Part shown: piece by piece, positions 45,516 through 54,761 of the stretch | How positions within the stretch are numbered: position 1 is the first letter of the stretch | How the letters are laid out: every line of letters begins with the position of its first letter | Assembly: GCF_011516735.1 (NCBI RefSeq) | Contig: NZ_WOSX01000004.1 | Coordinates: 1 to 64,000, forward strand | Direction of reading: 5' to 3' | From: Acetobacter fallax | Lineage (GTDB): Bacteria > Pseudomonadota > Alphaproteobacteria > Acetobacterales > Acetobacteraceae | DNA: 64,000 nucleotides | Made by a program: the position numbers and the translations under genes | Notes under the pieces: model-generated | The model's input: only the letters and a program-made list of their open reading frames with translations | What the model was told of the DNA's origin: nothing | Databases searched by the model: none

Positions 45516-45630
45516 GGGGCTCTGCCCGAACCCGTCAGGGACCGCAGGCCCCTGTACCCCTGTTGATTAATAATAAAATGGTTTCCAAAGGTCTGTGACC
45601 TTTGATGGGTTCCGGGACGAAGCCCTGGGA
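45516..45630 (+). repeat. Dispersed intergenic repeat, copy B
   Basis: Begins GGGGCTCTGCCCGAACCCG, then AGGGACCGCAGGCCCCTG, TTGATTAATAATAAAATGG and GGACGAAGCCCTGGG blocks. It shares this block order with copies at 24126 and 47711. It lies in the flaF-upp gap, with nothing else seen there. Confidence 0.6.
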
Positions 45631-45678
45631 AAGCACAGGCGAGCGACGCTGACAGAGCTATGGGAACGGATTCTCCGG

Positions 45679-46329
45679 TCATTTTGTTCCGAAGAGGCGG
45701 TCTCCTGCGTCGCCCAAACCGGGGCGAATGTATCCATGGTCATCAAGTTCCCGGTCTACGGCACAAGTGATTATTTTGACGTCCGGGTGGGCTTTTGAGA
45801 GACAGGCCACGCCTTCGGGCGCGGCGAGCAGGCAGACGAAGATGATGTTTTCGGCGCCGGCGTTTTTCAGTCTGTCGATCGCTGCGGACGCGCTGTAGCC
45901 GGTGGCGAGCATCGGATCGACGACGATGCAGTCCCGGTTTCCGATATCGTCCGGCAGTTTCATATAATATTCGACGGGGCGGAGCGTTTCCGGATCGCGG
46001 AAGAGGCCGATATGGCCGACGCGGGCCGAGGGCACGAGATCGAGCATGCCGTCGAGGATGCCGTTACCGGCGCGAAGAATGGAGACGAAACAGAGCTTTT
46101 TCCCTGACAGTCTCTCGCCGGTCATGGGTTCGATCGGGGTGTTGATTTCGACCGGTTCGAGCTTCAGATCCCGGGTAGCCTCGTAGCAGAGAAGCAGGCT
46201 CAGTTCGCGCGCCAGACGGCGGAAGCCGGCGGTGGAAGTGGAGGCATCCCGCAATCTTGTCAGTTTGTGGCGGACGAGGGGGTGAGTGACAACCACGACG
46301 TTGCCGGAATGCGCTGCTGTTTCGGTCAT
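45679..46329 (-). CDS. upp: Uracil phosphoribosyltransferase
   Basis: Pyrimidine salvage enzyme that makes UMP from uracil and PRPP. The 216-residue sequence carries [66 protein letters not shown], the PRPP-binding loop [21 protein letters not shown] and the uracil-binding C-terminus [17 protein letters not shown]. The ATG at 46329 gives the family start; the 76 upstream codons in frame are not conserved. It converges with flaF. Confidence 0.96.
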   Translation of the reverse strand: MTETAAHSGNVVVVTHPLVRHKLTRLRDASTSTAGFRRLARELSLLLCYEATRDLKLEPVEINTPIEPMTGERLSGKKLCFVSILRAGNGILDGMLDLVPSARVGHIGLFRDPETLRPVEYYMKLPDDIGNRDCIVVDPMLATGYSASAAIDRLKNAGAENIIFVCLLAAPEGVACLSKAHPDVKIITCAVDRELDDHGYIRPGLGDAGDRLFGTK

Positions 46330-46445
46330 TGAAGCCTTTGCCTGTTTTGAGAGATGTCGTTTTCGGGATGAGGTGATCGGAGCCATGGGACGGGGTGTGG
46401 TTTTTCGGGTGGCTTCGGGGTCAGTTTGTCTGATCGGTGTCCCGG

Positions 46446-46844
46446 TCAGCCGGCTTGCTTCTCCGGGCGGAAGTCGAGGACGATACCGTTCATGCAGTAG
46501 CGCAGGCCGGTCGGTGGCGGCCCGTCGGGGAAGACATGTCCGAGATGGCCTTTGCATTTCGCGCAGTGAACTTCAGTGCGTGTCACGCCGAGGCTGTTGT
46601 CGGTTTCCGTTTCCACTGCTCCGGGGATCGGGGAGAAGAAGGATGGCCAGCCGCTGCCGCTTTCGTATTTGGTCTCTGAGGAGAAGAGCGCTGTGCCGCA
46701 GGCGGCGCAGCGGTAAATGCCGGTCCGTTTTTCGTGATTCAGGTCACTGGAGCCGGGACGTTCGGTGCCGTGCTGTCTGAGGACCCGAAGTTGCTCTTCG
46801 GTGAGGGTGCCGCAGAGTGAAACGGGTTGTGGTTCTTCGGACAT
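46446..46844 (-). CDS. msrB: Peptide methionine (R)-S-oxide reductase
   Basis: Repairs R-methionine sulfoxide in proteins. The 132 residues include both zinc-binding pairs (CAAC at 46-49 and CAKC at 94-97), [22 protein letters not shown], and the catalytic Cys117 in GLRYCMNG. The protein lacks a signal peptide, so it should be cytosolic. It lies upstream of upp on the same strand with a 116-nt gap and is probably transcribed separately. Confidence 0.96.
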   Translation of the reverse strand: MSEEPQPVSLCGTLTEEQLRVLRQHGTERPGSSDLNHEKRTGIYRCAACGTALFSSETKYESGSGWPSFFSPIPGAVETETDNSLGVTRTEVHCAKCKGHLGHVFPDGPPPTGLRYCMNGIVLDFRPEKQAG

Positions 46845-47093
46845 GGCATAGCCCCTTTGCCGCGCTGACTGTCGCCCTGCCCCGCCGACAGTGGCTGATT
46901 TTCTGCCCCCTTATACCCTGTGAGGTCTGTCCTGCGTCAAATGGATACGGGCGGCGCGGTGATGTGGCCTGTGTGGCTCGGGGTATCCTGCTTCCATAAT
47001 GTATAATTTTTATTCATATTCTGAACTGATCTGAACCAGAGCGGTGGCGTGACGTTTTTCTTGTGTCCGACACAGGAATCACAGGAGGACATC

Positions 47094-47288
47094 ATGACTG
47101 CCAAAACGAAAATTTCTGAAACAAAACCTTTGCATAAAAAAGAAGCCGAGCCTGAATTTGAGAGCTGTGGGCCTGAATGTCAGGACAGACTGGACGAGAC
47201 GGGCGACGGGACATTTCCTGCCAGTGATCCGCCTTCATCGGGGAAGTCGACCGGTCCGGGCGATAATGGTTCGGCGAAAGGCAAATAG
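47094..47288 (+). CDS. Small charged protein with DETxxxTFPASDPPS motif
   Basis: A 64-residue hydrophilic protein with a very strong AGGAGG site 6 nt before the ATG. The N-terminus is Lys-rich; the middle holds CGPECQDRLDETGDGTFPASDPPSSGK. The 'DE..TFPASDPPS' motif recurs in short alphaproteobacterial proteins of unknown function. Likely disordered. The strong initiation site suggests high expression. Confidence 0.7.
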   Translation: MTAKTKISETKPLHKKEAEPEFESCGPECQDRLDETGDGTFPASDPPSSGKSTGPGDNGSAKGK

Positions 47289-47534
47289 CGGTTTGTTTTT
47301 CGGTGACTGTTTCGCGGGTTTCGGATCCTGCTCCCGACAGAGAGTTGCGGACTGGTCCCGTGAGTTAAAGAAGGGTCCGCTTCCGGGATCGTCCTGAGCG
47401 GGGCTGGACAGGCTTATGTGAACGCTGGCGCGGCCGGGCGGATCGAAGCCTGGCGGCCCGGTGGATTGATAAAAATATGCGGCGGATTGTGGGCTGAGGC
47501 ACTCTGGCAGAGAATTATTATGAAGCAGGCTTTG

Positions 47535-47698
47535 AGAGGCTGTTTCAAAAGCTCCTTTGCAGATGATCCAACGCGCGTTTTCTGCGCTCCGATGCTCACG
47601 GCCCATACGGTCGCTCCGCTTCCGTGCTCAAAATACATGTCGGTCACGCCCTTCAGGGGACGTTCTCGCCGGGCAGTGAGGCTTTTGAAACAGCCTCT
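47535..47698. mobile_element. MITE-like element with 18-bp terminal inverted repeats
   Basis: AGAGGCTGTTTCAAAAGC at 47535-47552 is repeated in perfect inverse orientation at 47681-47698, enclosing a 128-bp core with no transposase. The core contains short open frames only. A second, shortened copy lies at 41241-41298. No clear target duplication is visible. It lies within the 755-bp gene-free gap between 47289 and 48043, in which repeat copy C is the only other feature. Confidence 0.7.
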
Positions 47699-47710
47699 TA
47701 ACGAAAGTAA

Positions 47711-47825
47711 GGACTCTGCCTGAATCCGGGAGGGATCGCGGGCCTCTGCACCCTTGCGTGTTGATAACAAAATGGTTGCCGGGGTTCTGCGGCTGCTGGT
47801 GGTCATCACGGGCAAGGCCCTGCGG
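47711..47825 (+). repeat. Dispersed intergenic repeat, copy C
   Basis: Begins GGACTCTGCCTGAATCCGGG, then AGGGATCGCGGGCCTCTG, TTGATAACAAAATGG and GGCAAGGCCCTGCGG blocks, in the same order as copies A and B. It starts 12 nt after the MITE-like element. Confidence 0.6.
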
Positions 47826-48043
47826 CAGTCAGGCATATAATGGGCTGGGAAGCGTGAACTTCCTCGCCTGTTTCAGGGTAGCGCTTTGCTATCGGGCAGG
47901 ATCTGGACGCAGGCCCTTCCTAGCTGACAGTTGCGGGTCGGGCTGTTGTGACAATCGGTCCCGACCGCACGCCTGTGCTTGGAACGGCGCGCGGGAAGTG
48001 TCATGATGCGGGCAATAACAATTTGAAAAAGAAGGCTCACCTC

Positions 48044-49594
48044 ATGTCTGCTTCCGACACTCAGCGTTCATCGGCTCCCCGTCCTGTCATGCTTGTCATT
48101 CTTGATGGTTTTGGCTGGCGTGAGGATGATTCTGACAATGCGGTCCGGCTGGCGAAGAAACCGGTTTTTGACCGGCTCTGGGCGAATTGTCCGCATACAT
48201 TTCTGGATACGAGCGGTGAGGATGTCGGGTTGCCGGATGCCCAGATGGGCAATTCGGAGGTCGGGCATCTGAACATCGGCGCCGGACGGGTGGTGATGCA
48301 GGAACTGCCGCGCATCGGTCGGGCGATCCGGGACGGGAGTCTGGCGGCGAGTCCGGTTCTGACGACATTTATTGAGACGCTGAAGACATCGGGGGGTACG
48401 TGTCACCTGATGGGGCTGGTGTCGCCTGGCGGAGTGCATGCGCATCAGGATCATGCGGTCGCGCTGGCGGAAATCGTGACGGCGGCGGGGGTTCCGGTTG
48501 CGTTTCATGTCTTTACGGACGGACGTGATACACCGCCGCAATCGGGGCGGGATTATGTCTCGCGGCTGGTGAAGGCGTTGCCGGACGGGGTGACGCTCGC
48601 GACGGTTTCGGGTCGGTATTACGCGATGGATCGCGACAATCGCTGGGAACGCGTGTCGCGGGTTTATGATGTGATCACGAGTGCTTCGGGGCCACGGGCG
48701 GGTTCGGCGGCTGAGGTGATTGAGCGGGCTTATGCCGCGAAGACGACGGATGAGTTTATTGAGCCAACGGTGATCGGGGATTTTGCCGGAGCGAAGGATG
48801 GTGATGGGATTCTGTCGTTCAATTTCCGGGCGGATCGTATTCGTGAGTTACTGATGGCGCTGCTTGATCCGGCGTTTTCGGGGTTTGAACGGAAGGTTGT
48901 GCGGCATTTCGCTGCGGCTGTGGGGATGACGCGGTATAGCGACGATCTGGCGAAGCTGACGACGGTGCTGTTTCCGCCGCAGAACCTGGTGGAGTTGCTG
49001 GGGGATGTGGTTTCCGGCGCCGGGAAGAAGCAGTTGCGGATGGCAGAGACTGAGAAATATCCGCATGTGACGTATTTTCTGAATGGCGGGCGGGAGACGC
49101 CGCTTGAGGGGGAGGATCGGATTATGGTCCCCTCCCCTAAGGTTGCGACGTATGATCTTCAGCCGGAGATGTCGGCGCCGGAGCTGACGGATAAGGCTGT
49201 CGCGGCGATCGGGAGCGGGAAATATGATCTGATCGTGCTGAATTTCGCGAACCCGGACATGGTTGGCCATACGGGAGTGTTATCGGCGGCAATCAGGGCT
49301 GTTGAAACGGTTGATGCCGGGCTGGGCCGTATTGCTGAGGCGATTGAGCGGCAGGGCGGTGCGCTGCTGTTTACGGCGGATCATGGCAATTGCGAGACGA
49401 TGCGCGATCCGGCAACGGGCGGACCGCATACGGCGCATACGCTGAACAAAGTTCCCTGCGTGCTGGTCGGGGCTGGCGATGCAAAGTTGCGGCTCGGGCG
49501 ACTAGCGGATCTGGCGCCGACATTGCTGGAACTGATGAAACTGCCGCAGCCTGTGGTGATGACGGGGAAATCTCTCATTGAGAGGGCTGACTGA
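48044..49594 (+). CDS. gpmI: 2,3-bisphosphoglycerate-independent phosphoglycerate mutase
   Basis: Mn-dependent glycolytic enzyme of the alkaline phosphatase superfamily, 516 residues. Metal ligands start at Asp21 in VILDGFGWRED; the catalytic Ser71 lies in DAQMGNSEVGHLNIGAGRV. Further blocks are LVSPGGVHAHQDH, FTDGRDTPPQSG, SGRYYAMDRDNRW, NFRADRIREL, NFANPDMVGHTG and LFTADHGNCETM. The ATG at 48044 has an AAGG site; 32 upstream in-frame codons lack conservation. It heads a five-gene collinear cluster ending in rppH. Confidence 0.97.
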   Translation: MSASDTQRSSAPRPVMLVILDGFGWREDDSDNAVRLAKKPVFDRLWANCPHTFLDTSGEDVGLPDAQMGNSEVGHLNIGAGRVVMQELPRIGRAIRDGSLAASPVLTTFIETLKTSGGTCHLMGLVSPGGVHAHQDHAVALAEIVTAAGVPVAFHVFTDGRDTPPQSGRDYVSRLVKALPDGVTLATVSGRYYAMDRDNRWERVSRVYDVITSASGPRAGSAAEVIERAYAAKTTDEFIEPTVIGDFAGAKDGDGILSFNFRADRIRELLMALLDPAFSGFERKVVRHFAAAVGMTRYSDDLAKLTTVLFPPQNLVELLGDVVSGAGKKQLRMAETEKYPHVTYFLNGGRETPLEGEDRIMVPSPKVATYDLQPEMSAPELTDKAVAAIGSGKYDLIVLNFANPDMVGHTGVLSAAIRAVETVDAGLGRIAEAIERQGGALLFTADHGNCETMRDPATGGPHTAHTLNKVPCVLVGAGDAKLRLGRLADLAPTLLELMKLPQPVVMTGKSLIERAD

Positions 49595-49647
49595 GGGTTG
49601 GATTGCCTGAGCAGGATGTTCACTCTTTGGGATAATCATACGAACGG

Positions 49648-51051
49648 ATGACGAGACGGGTTCGTATGGTGTTGCTGCATCGGGACAGGACTGATTTGCC
49701 GCCCCGGTTCCGGCGCGATTATTTTGTCGTGGGTGTTCTTCTGCTTTGTGGCGGGTGGGCCTGCTCCGTGCCGGGCATGGCGCGGGGATACCAGCATAGC
49801 GTGAGTGGTGCGCATCATGCGGCGGCCCAGCGTGGGACTGTGGCGCGGCCATCGGCTTCCCAGGCGGCGCTGGAAGCGGCCCGGACTCAGGAAGCGCTGT
49901 TACGGCGGCAACGGGATGAGGAGAAGGCGCGGCTGGCGGTGGCGCAGCACGTGAATGCGGCGGAGGCGGCACAGGCTGAGAAAGACAGGGCCCGGGCGAC
50001 GTCGCTTTCGGCGGCGACGGTTTCGGCGGCGGGGCAGTTGCAGCAGACGGAGACGAGGCTTCAGACGCTTCAGGATCAGATTGACGGGCTGCATGCCGAT
50101 CAGGAGCAGCTGCGGACGGAGCTTGATGCGGAGGCGCGCGCCCTGATGCCGGTTCTGCCTGTGGCGCAGCGGCTGTCGCTTTATCCTTCCGATACGCTTT
50201 TGACCGGACCTTTATCGCCGCAGCAGGCGGTGACGGGACTTCTGATTGTCCGTGGACTGGCGAAGACGCTTGAGGCACGGGCGGAGACTGTGCAGTTGCA
50301 GCGGCAGGAACTTGCGATGTTGAACAGGACGCTGGCGGAGCGGCTGGGCGAGGTCGGCACGGTTCAGGAAAAGCAGAGTCAGCAGCAACAGGCGCTGGCG
50401 GCGCAGATGCAGGCGGCGCGGGATGCGCAGCTTCGGTCGAATGCGGCGGCGCGGCAGTCGGCGGCGCATGTGACGCAGGAGGCGGCGCGGGCGTCCGCGC
50501 TTCAGGCGGCGATTGACAGGATCGTGGCGACGGAGGCGGCGGCGATGGCGCAGTTGCAGCGCGAGGCTGAGGCGGCGGAGCGGGCCAGGCGGGCGCAGCT
50601 TGCCGAGGAGGCGCGGCGGCGGGTGGCGGCGCGGAAAGAGAGTGGCGGGCGGAGTGCGCCGGTGGTGGTGGCGCCTTCGGAAGGGGGGCGACCGGGTGGC
50701 GGTGGTGTTGTGGCGGGTCGGCTGATCAGTGCCTGGGGTGAGCAGACTGAAGCGGGACCGGCGACGGGAAACAGTTATGCCGTGGCCGGAGGGACGAGTG
50801 TGCGGTCGCCGTGTTCGGGGACTGTGGAGTTTGCCGCGCCGTTTCGCAGTTACGGGCAGATGCTGATTCTGAATTGCGGGCGGGAGTATCGCTTTGTTCT
50901 GGCGGGGCTCGGGGCGCTGGATGTTGCGACCGGACAGGCTCTGGCGAAGGGGGCTGCGATCGGGGCGATGCCGCGTGGGGGCGGTTCGGCGACGTTGCTG
51001 GTTCAGGTTCGGCATGGGCAGAAAACGGTCAACCCGACGCCGTTTCTGTGA
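49648..51051 (+). CDS. EnvC-like murein hydrolase activator
   Basis: Periplasmic protein of 467 residues that probably activates cell-division amidases. A hydrophobic N-terminal segment (YFVVGVLLLCGGWACSVPGMA) follows a basic leader. Residues about 65-320 are long Ala/Arg/Gln-rich coiled coils. The C-terminal 110 residues form a LytM/M23-like fold (GRLISAWGEQTEAGPATGNSYAVAGGTSVRSPCSGTVEFAAPFRSYGQMLILNCG). The metal-binding His and Asp of active M23 peptidases are not in their usual positions, as in EnvC, which is catalytically dead and works by contact. The gene starts 53 nt after gpmI; ctpA follows. Confidence 0.88.
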   Translation: MTRRVRMVLLHRDRTDLPPRFRRDYFVVGVLLLCGGWACSVPGMARGYQHSVSGAHHAAAQRGTVARPSASQAALEAARTQEALLRRQRDEEKARLAVAQHVNAAEAAQAEKDRARATSLSAATVSAAGQLQQTETRLQTLQDQIDGLHADQEQLRTELDAEARALMPVLPVAQRLSLYPSDTLLTGPLSPQQAVTGLLIVRGLAKTLEARAETVQLQRQELAMLNRTLAERLGEVGTVQEKQSQQQQALAAQMQAARDAQLRSNAAARQSAAHVTQEAARASALQAAIDRIVATEAAAMAQLQREAEAAERARRAQLAEEARRRVAARKESGGRSAPVVVAPSEGGRPGGGGVVAGRLISAWGEQTEAGPATGNSYAVAGGTSVRSPCSGTVEFAAPFRSYGQMLILNCGREYRFVLAGLGALDVATGQALAKGAAIGAMPRGGGSATLLVQVRHGQKTVNPTPFL

Positions 51052-51320
51052 GGGTATGGCGTGGGCGGGCAATCGGCCCATGGTGTCGGGGACTTGTTGT
51101 GAGCGCGAATTTTCGCTGAACTGTCGGGAGGGGAATTCGCGCTGGCCGCAGGATTGCGATGCGGGGCGGTTTTCGACGCGACTGATAGTGGCTAAGGTCG
51201 TGGCTTAGCCGGATAGTAAGACTTGCCTCCGATCATCCGTTTCGGGCGGGGCGATTCGTGCTGAGAGATGAGGGACTTGCCGGCCGTGCGCAACGGTCCG
51301 GCATCAGGAGACGAGACCGT

Positions 51321-52775
51321 ATGACATTTCGCACTGGCCTGCTGTTCGGCGCCGCTTTCCTGACCGGGATTGTGGCGGGTCCTGGCCTTGTCCGTGTCGC
51401 TGAGGTGGGAGCGGGATCGGTTGTGCCCGTTGCTTATGCGGATACGGCGCCGGCAGCGGCTCCGGCCAACAGTCACGCCGAGACGTATCGGCTGCTGACG
51501 CTGTTCGGCAGCATTTTTGATCTGGTGCGCGCCAATTACGTTGATCCGGTGTCTGACCGGGATCTGATCACCAATGCCCTGAATGGTATGCTCAGCGGGC
51601 TGGACCCTCACAGTTCCTACATGACCGAGAAGCAGTATGCGGACATGCAGGTGCAGACCACGGGCAAGTTTGGCGGTCTTGGTCTGGAGGTTCAGGGCGA
51701 GGACGGGCACGTCCGGGTTGTGTCACCGATTGATGGGACGCCAGCCTGGAAGGCGGGGATCAAGCCGGGCGATTATATCGTTGCCATTGACGGGCATAAT
51801 ATTGACGGGAGCCCGCTGAACGACGCCGTGGAGAAGATGCGCGGCAAGCCGAACACGAAGATCACGCTGACGATCATCCGTCCGAAGACGACGAAGCCGC
51901 TTGTGCTGACGATGACGCGGGAGACCATCCGGATCGAGGGTGTGAAGTCGGTTCTTTATGACAAGACGGCTTATATTCGCGTTCCGCAGTTTACCGAAGA
52001 CACTTCGACTGAGCTTCATCGGGAATATGAGAAGCTGAAGCAGCAGGCCGGCGGCAAGCTGACGGGCGGTCTTGTCATTGATCTGCGTAACGATCCGGGT
52101 GGATTGCTCAATCAGGCGATTGATGTGTCTTCGGCTTTTGTTCGCAATGGCGAAATTGTCTCGACGCGGGCGCGCCATCCGAAGGACAGCCAGCGCTGGG
52201 ATGCCAAAGGCACTGACATGACGGACGGGTTGCCGGTCGTTGTGCTGACGAATGGCGGCTCGGCGTCTGCGAGTGAGATCGTATCCGGCGCTTTGCAGGA
52301 TCATCATCGCGCTGTTCTGGTGGGCACCAAGACGTTCGGCAAAGGCTCCGTGCAGACGATCATGCCGATTCCGGGGAATGGCGCGGTACGGCTGACGACG
52401 GCGCGTTATTACACGCCGTCGGGCAGATCGATTCAGGGGCTGGGGATTGCACCGGACATCGTGGTGAAGGAGAGCCGGGAAGATCCGGTGTTCAGCATCC
52501 GTGAAGCGGATCTGTCGCACATCATCAAAAATCAGGGCGGCAATCAGACGAAGCCGCCGGTCCGTGATGATCTTCCGGCTATTGCGTCGAAGATTCCTGA
52601 CGAGCCGCCGGAAAACTGGCCTGCTTATGACATGACGAAAGCTTCAACTGATTTCCAGTTACAGGAAGGACTGCGTGTGGTTCGCAGCATGGCTGGCGTT
52701 CCTGCGCCTGATCCTGTCGCGGCTCTGCCTGCGGTAACTCCCGGCAAATCAAAGAGCGAGGTCCCCCATCACTAA
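51321..52775 (+). CDS. ctpA: Carboxyl-terminal processing protease (S41)
   Basis: Periplasmic serine protease of 484 residues with a signal sequence (LLFGAAFLTGIVAGPGLV). Domains: an N-terminal helical segment (FDLVRANYVDPVSDRDLITNALNGMLSGLDPHSSYMTEKQY), a PDZ domain (about 117-190, GGLGLEVQGEDGHVRVVSPIDGTPAWKAGIKPGDYIVAIDG) and the S41 core with the Ser-Lys dyad: Ser316 in NGGSASASEIVSGALQDH and Lys341 in TFGKGSVQT. The ATG at 51321 has GGAGACGAG upstream. It sits next to the EnvC-like activator, a frequent pairing in which the protease may control cell-wall hydrolases. Confidence 0.95.
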   Translation: MTFRTGLLFGAAFLTGIVAGPGLVRVAEVGAGSVVPVAYADTAPAAAPANSHAETYRLLTLFGSIFDLVRANYVDPVSDRDLITNALNGMLSGLDPHSSYMTEKQYADMQVQTTGKFGGLGLEVQGEDGHVRVVSPIDGTPAWKAGIKPGDYIVAIDGHNIDGSPLNDAVEKMRGKPNTKITLTIIRPKTTKPLVLTMTRETIRIEGVKSVLYDKTAYIRVPQFTEDTSTELHREYEKLKQQAGGKLTGGLVIDLRNDPGGLLNQAIDVSSAFVRNGEIVSTRARHPKDSQRWDAKGTDMTDGLPVVVLTNGGSASASEIVSGALQDHHRAVLVGTKTFGKGSVQTIMPIPGNGAVRLTTARYYTPSGRSIQGLGIAPDIVVKESREDPVFSIREADLSHIIKNQGGNQTKPPVRDDLPAIASKIPDEPPENWPAYDMTKASTDFQLQEGLRVVRSMAGVPAPDPVAALPAVTPGKSKSEVPHH

Positions 52776-52779
52776 CGAC

Positions 52780-54111
52780 TTGTCTCATCAGGCCGGTGTG
52801 AACGCGGCGTCGGTTTCTAACGCGGGCCGCCTGTCCCTTCCCTCTTTCTGGCAGCGGCTGCCACGTTCGGGGCGCCTGTTTTTCCAGTTCTGGGGTGGGG
52901 TTTCGATTGTTGCCCTGCTGGGTGCAATCACGTTGCAGGAACTGTCGGCGTTGCGTCGCTCCGGTGCTCCGGCGGTTGTGCCGCCAGCAGCGGGAGCGAA
53001 GGCAACGGATACGAGGAAGGCCTCTGATGCGTCCCGTCAGGAGGTTGCGCGTTCCTCGCCTCCGGAGGCCGCCATTGCCCCGCCACCTCCCGGCGTTCAT
53101 GCCATTCCGGCTCCGTTGCCCGCCCTGATGGAGGCGGCGCCGGATGAGCCTGGTCACAGTCTGCCGAAGATCGGAGCTGATGGTTCTCTGCCGCGTAAGG
53201 TTTATGCAGCGGAAGCGCCTTCGGTGCCGGCGGGGAATGCCCGGATTGCCATTCTGCTGGACGGGTTTGGTTTGTCGGAGGATATGAGCCGGACGGCTGT
53301 GCAGGATCTGCCCTCGACCGTTTCGTTTGCTATACCGGCTTATGCGCCGCCGAGAGAGGATCTGCTCAGCGGGGCGCGACAGAGCGGACATGAAATTTTC
53401 CTGGCTCTGCCGATGCAGCCTTCGACGGCACCGCTGGATGATGAGGGGCCTAAGGCGCTTGGCTATGATCATTCATCCGCTGCTGACCGGAAAAACCTGG
53501 AGTGGGCTTTGTCGCGCCTGAATGGGTATGTCGGCGTGACGAATGCGTTTTCCGGGCTGGACGGTGATGCTTATGCACAGTCGCCTGATTTTCGGATGGT
53601 CTCGAAGGAACTCGACGCACGGGGGCTGAGCTATCTGAACGCTACGCCGGGAACATCGTGGATCGGACCTGTTGTCGGGGCGAATGCGGCACTGACGTTT
53701 GACACCAGCGCTGACAGTGCCGGTGTGGACGGGCAGCTGGCGCATCTGGTGGAGATGGCGAAGAGCTCCGGGAGCGCGATTGGTGTTGCCGGGCCGATGC
53801 GTCCGGTTCTTTTGCAGCGGATTGCGGAGTGGAGCCGGGGGCTGGCTGGCAAGGGTGTGACGCTTGTTCCTGTGAGTTCTCTCGGTGCTGATCCGGCACC
53901 GATATCCGGGCCGTCGGATAGTGTGCGGCCTGTGCATATTGAGAGTTCCGCGCCTCCGCTGGTGCCGGCTCCGGCCGCGGTTGTGGGGCAGTCTTTTCAC
54001 GGGCCGTCTTCCGTTACAGCGGTGCCACTGGCGGCGCCCTCTCCTCCTGTGTTTCAGCCCTCCGCGGCATCACCGACAGGAGGAGCGAAGGCTCCGGTGG
54101 CTCAGCACTGA
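52780..54111 (+). CDS. Divergent polysaccharide deacetylase (YibQ-like)
   Basis: A 443-residue protein with one N-terminal membrane segment (about 33-55, FFQFWGGVSIVALLGAITLQEL), a Pro/Ala-rich linker, and a C-terminal divergent polysaccharide deacetylase domain (NARIAILLDGFGLSEDMSRTAVQDLPSTVSFAIPAYAP, GHEIFLALPMQP, YVGVTNAFSGLDGDA, FDTSADSAGVDGQLAHLVEMAKSSGSAIGVAG). The family usually shows NxxG/'NHMGS' after the VG strand; here the His is absent (NAFSG), so metal-dependent catalysis is doubtful. It follows ctpA by 4 nt. The start is TTG at 52780; a GTG at 52798 is an alternative. Confidence 0.85.
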   Translation: MSHQAGVNAASVSNAGRLSLPSFWQRLPRSGRLFFQFWGGVSIVALLGAITLQELSALRRSGAPAVVPPAAGAKATDTRKASDASRQEVARSSPPEAAIAPPPPGVHAIPAPLPALMEAAPDEPGHSLPKIGADGSLPRKVYAAEAPSVPAGNARIAILLDGFGLSEDMSRTAVQDLPSTVSFAIPAYAPPREDLLSGARQSGHEIFLALPMQPSTAPLDDEGPKALGYDHSSAADRKNLEWALSRLNGYVGVTNAFSGLDGDAYAQSPDFRMVSKELDARGLSYLNATPGTSWIGPVVGANAALTFDTSADSAGVDGQLAHLVEMAKSSGSAIGVAGPMRPVLLQRIAEWSRGLAGKGVTLVPVSSLGADPAPISGPSDSVRPVHIESSAPPLVPAPAAVVGQSFHGPSSVTAVPLAAPSPPVFQPSAASPTGGAKAPVAQH

Positions 54112-54130
54112 TAACGGACACGAGGCAGAT

Positions 54131-54625
54131 ATGACTGATCCGTCTTCCCTCCCCTTGCGGCGCAATGTCGGGGGGGTGATTTTCAACACTTCCGGTCAGG
54201 TATTTGTTGCGCGGCGAACGGATATGCCGGGAGCCGGAGGGGGCGCTGACGAGGGTGTCTGGCAGTGTCCGCAGGGAGGCATTGACGACGGGGAGCAGCC
54301 GGAGGTCGCGGTTCTGCGCGAGGTCCGGGAGGAGACAGGCATGACATCGCTTGTTGTACTCGGGGAGTATCCGGACTGGCTTAGTTATGATCTTCCGGCG
54401 CATCTGATTGGTAAGGCGCTGGGCGGACGGTTTCGGGGGCAGACGCAGAAGTGGTTTGCGCTGCGGTTTGCTGGTGATGAGAGTGAGATCCGGCTCGATC
54501 TGCAGGCGCATCGGGAGTTTGATGCGTGGAAGTGGGTGGAGCTGACGGAGCTGCCGCTTCTGAATACTGGTTTCAAGAAGCCGGTTTATGAGAAGCTGGC
54601 GGCGGGGTTTGCCCGGTTCGTGTGA
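54131..54625 (+). CDS. rppH: RNA pyrophosphohydrolase
   Basis: Nudix hydrolase that removes pyrophosphate from 5'-triphosphate RNA and starts mRNA decay. The 164 residues have the RppH N-terminus LPLRRNVGGVIFNTSGQVFVARR, WQCPQGGIDDGE and the full Nudix box (GGIDDGEQPEVAVLREVREETGM), followed by GEYPDWLSYDLP and KWFALRF. The ATG at 54131 lies 19 nt after the YibQ-like gene. It is the last gene of the cluster and converges with the DUF3592-like gene. Confidence 0.95.
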   Translation: MTDPSSLPLRRNVGGVIFNTSGQVFVARRTDMPGAGGGADEGVWQCPQGGIDDGEQPEVAVLREVREETGMTSLVVLGEYPDWLSYDLPAHLIGKALGGRFRGQTQKWFALRFAGDESEIRLDLQAHREFDAWKWVELTELPLLNTGFKKPVYEKLAAGFARFV

Positions 54626-54761
54626 CTGTCTTCGGGTGATCGCGAAAGACGTGTCTGGCCTGGATTTCTGAGCACCGGAGAACGGAGCGGCATGTGGGCT
54701 GTGAGTATGGTGAACCGGGGAATCTGCTTTAAAACGGGTACCGGTTCGCTGACAGAGGAGC

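Noticed and set aside
47414..47836. 140-codon minus-strand frame across the repeat patch
   Set aside because: It runs through both the MITE-like element and repeat copy C, so it is a by-product of repeats rather than a gene.
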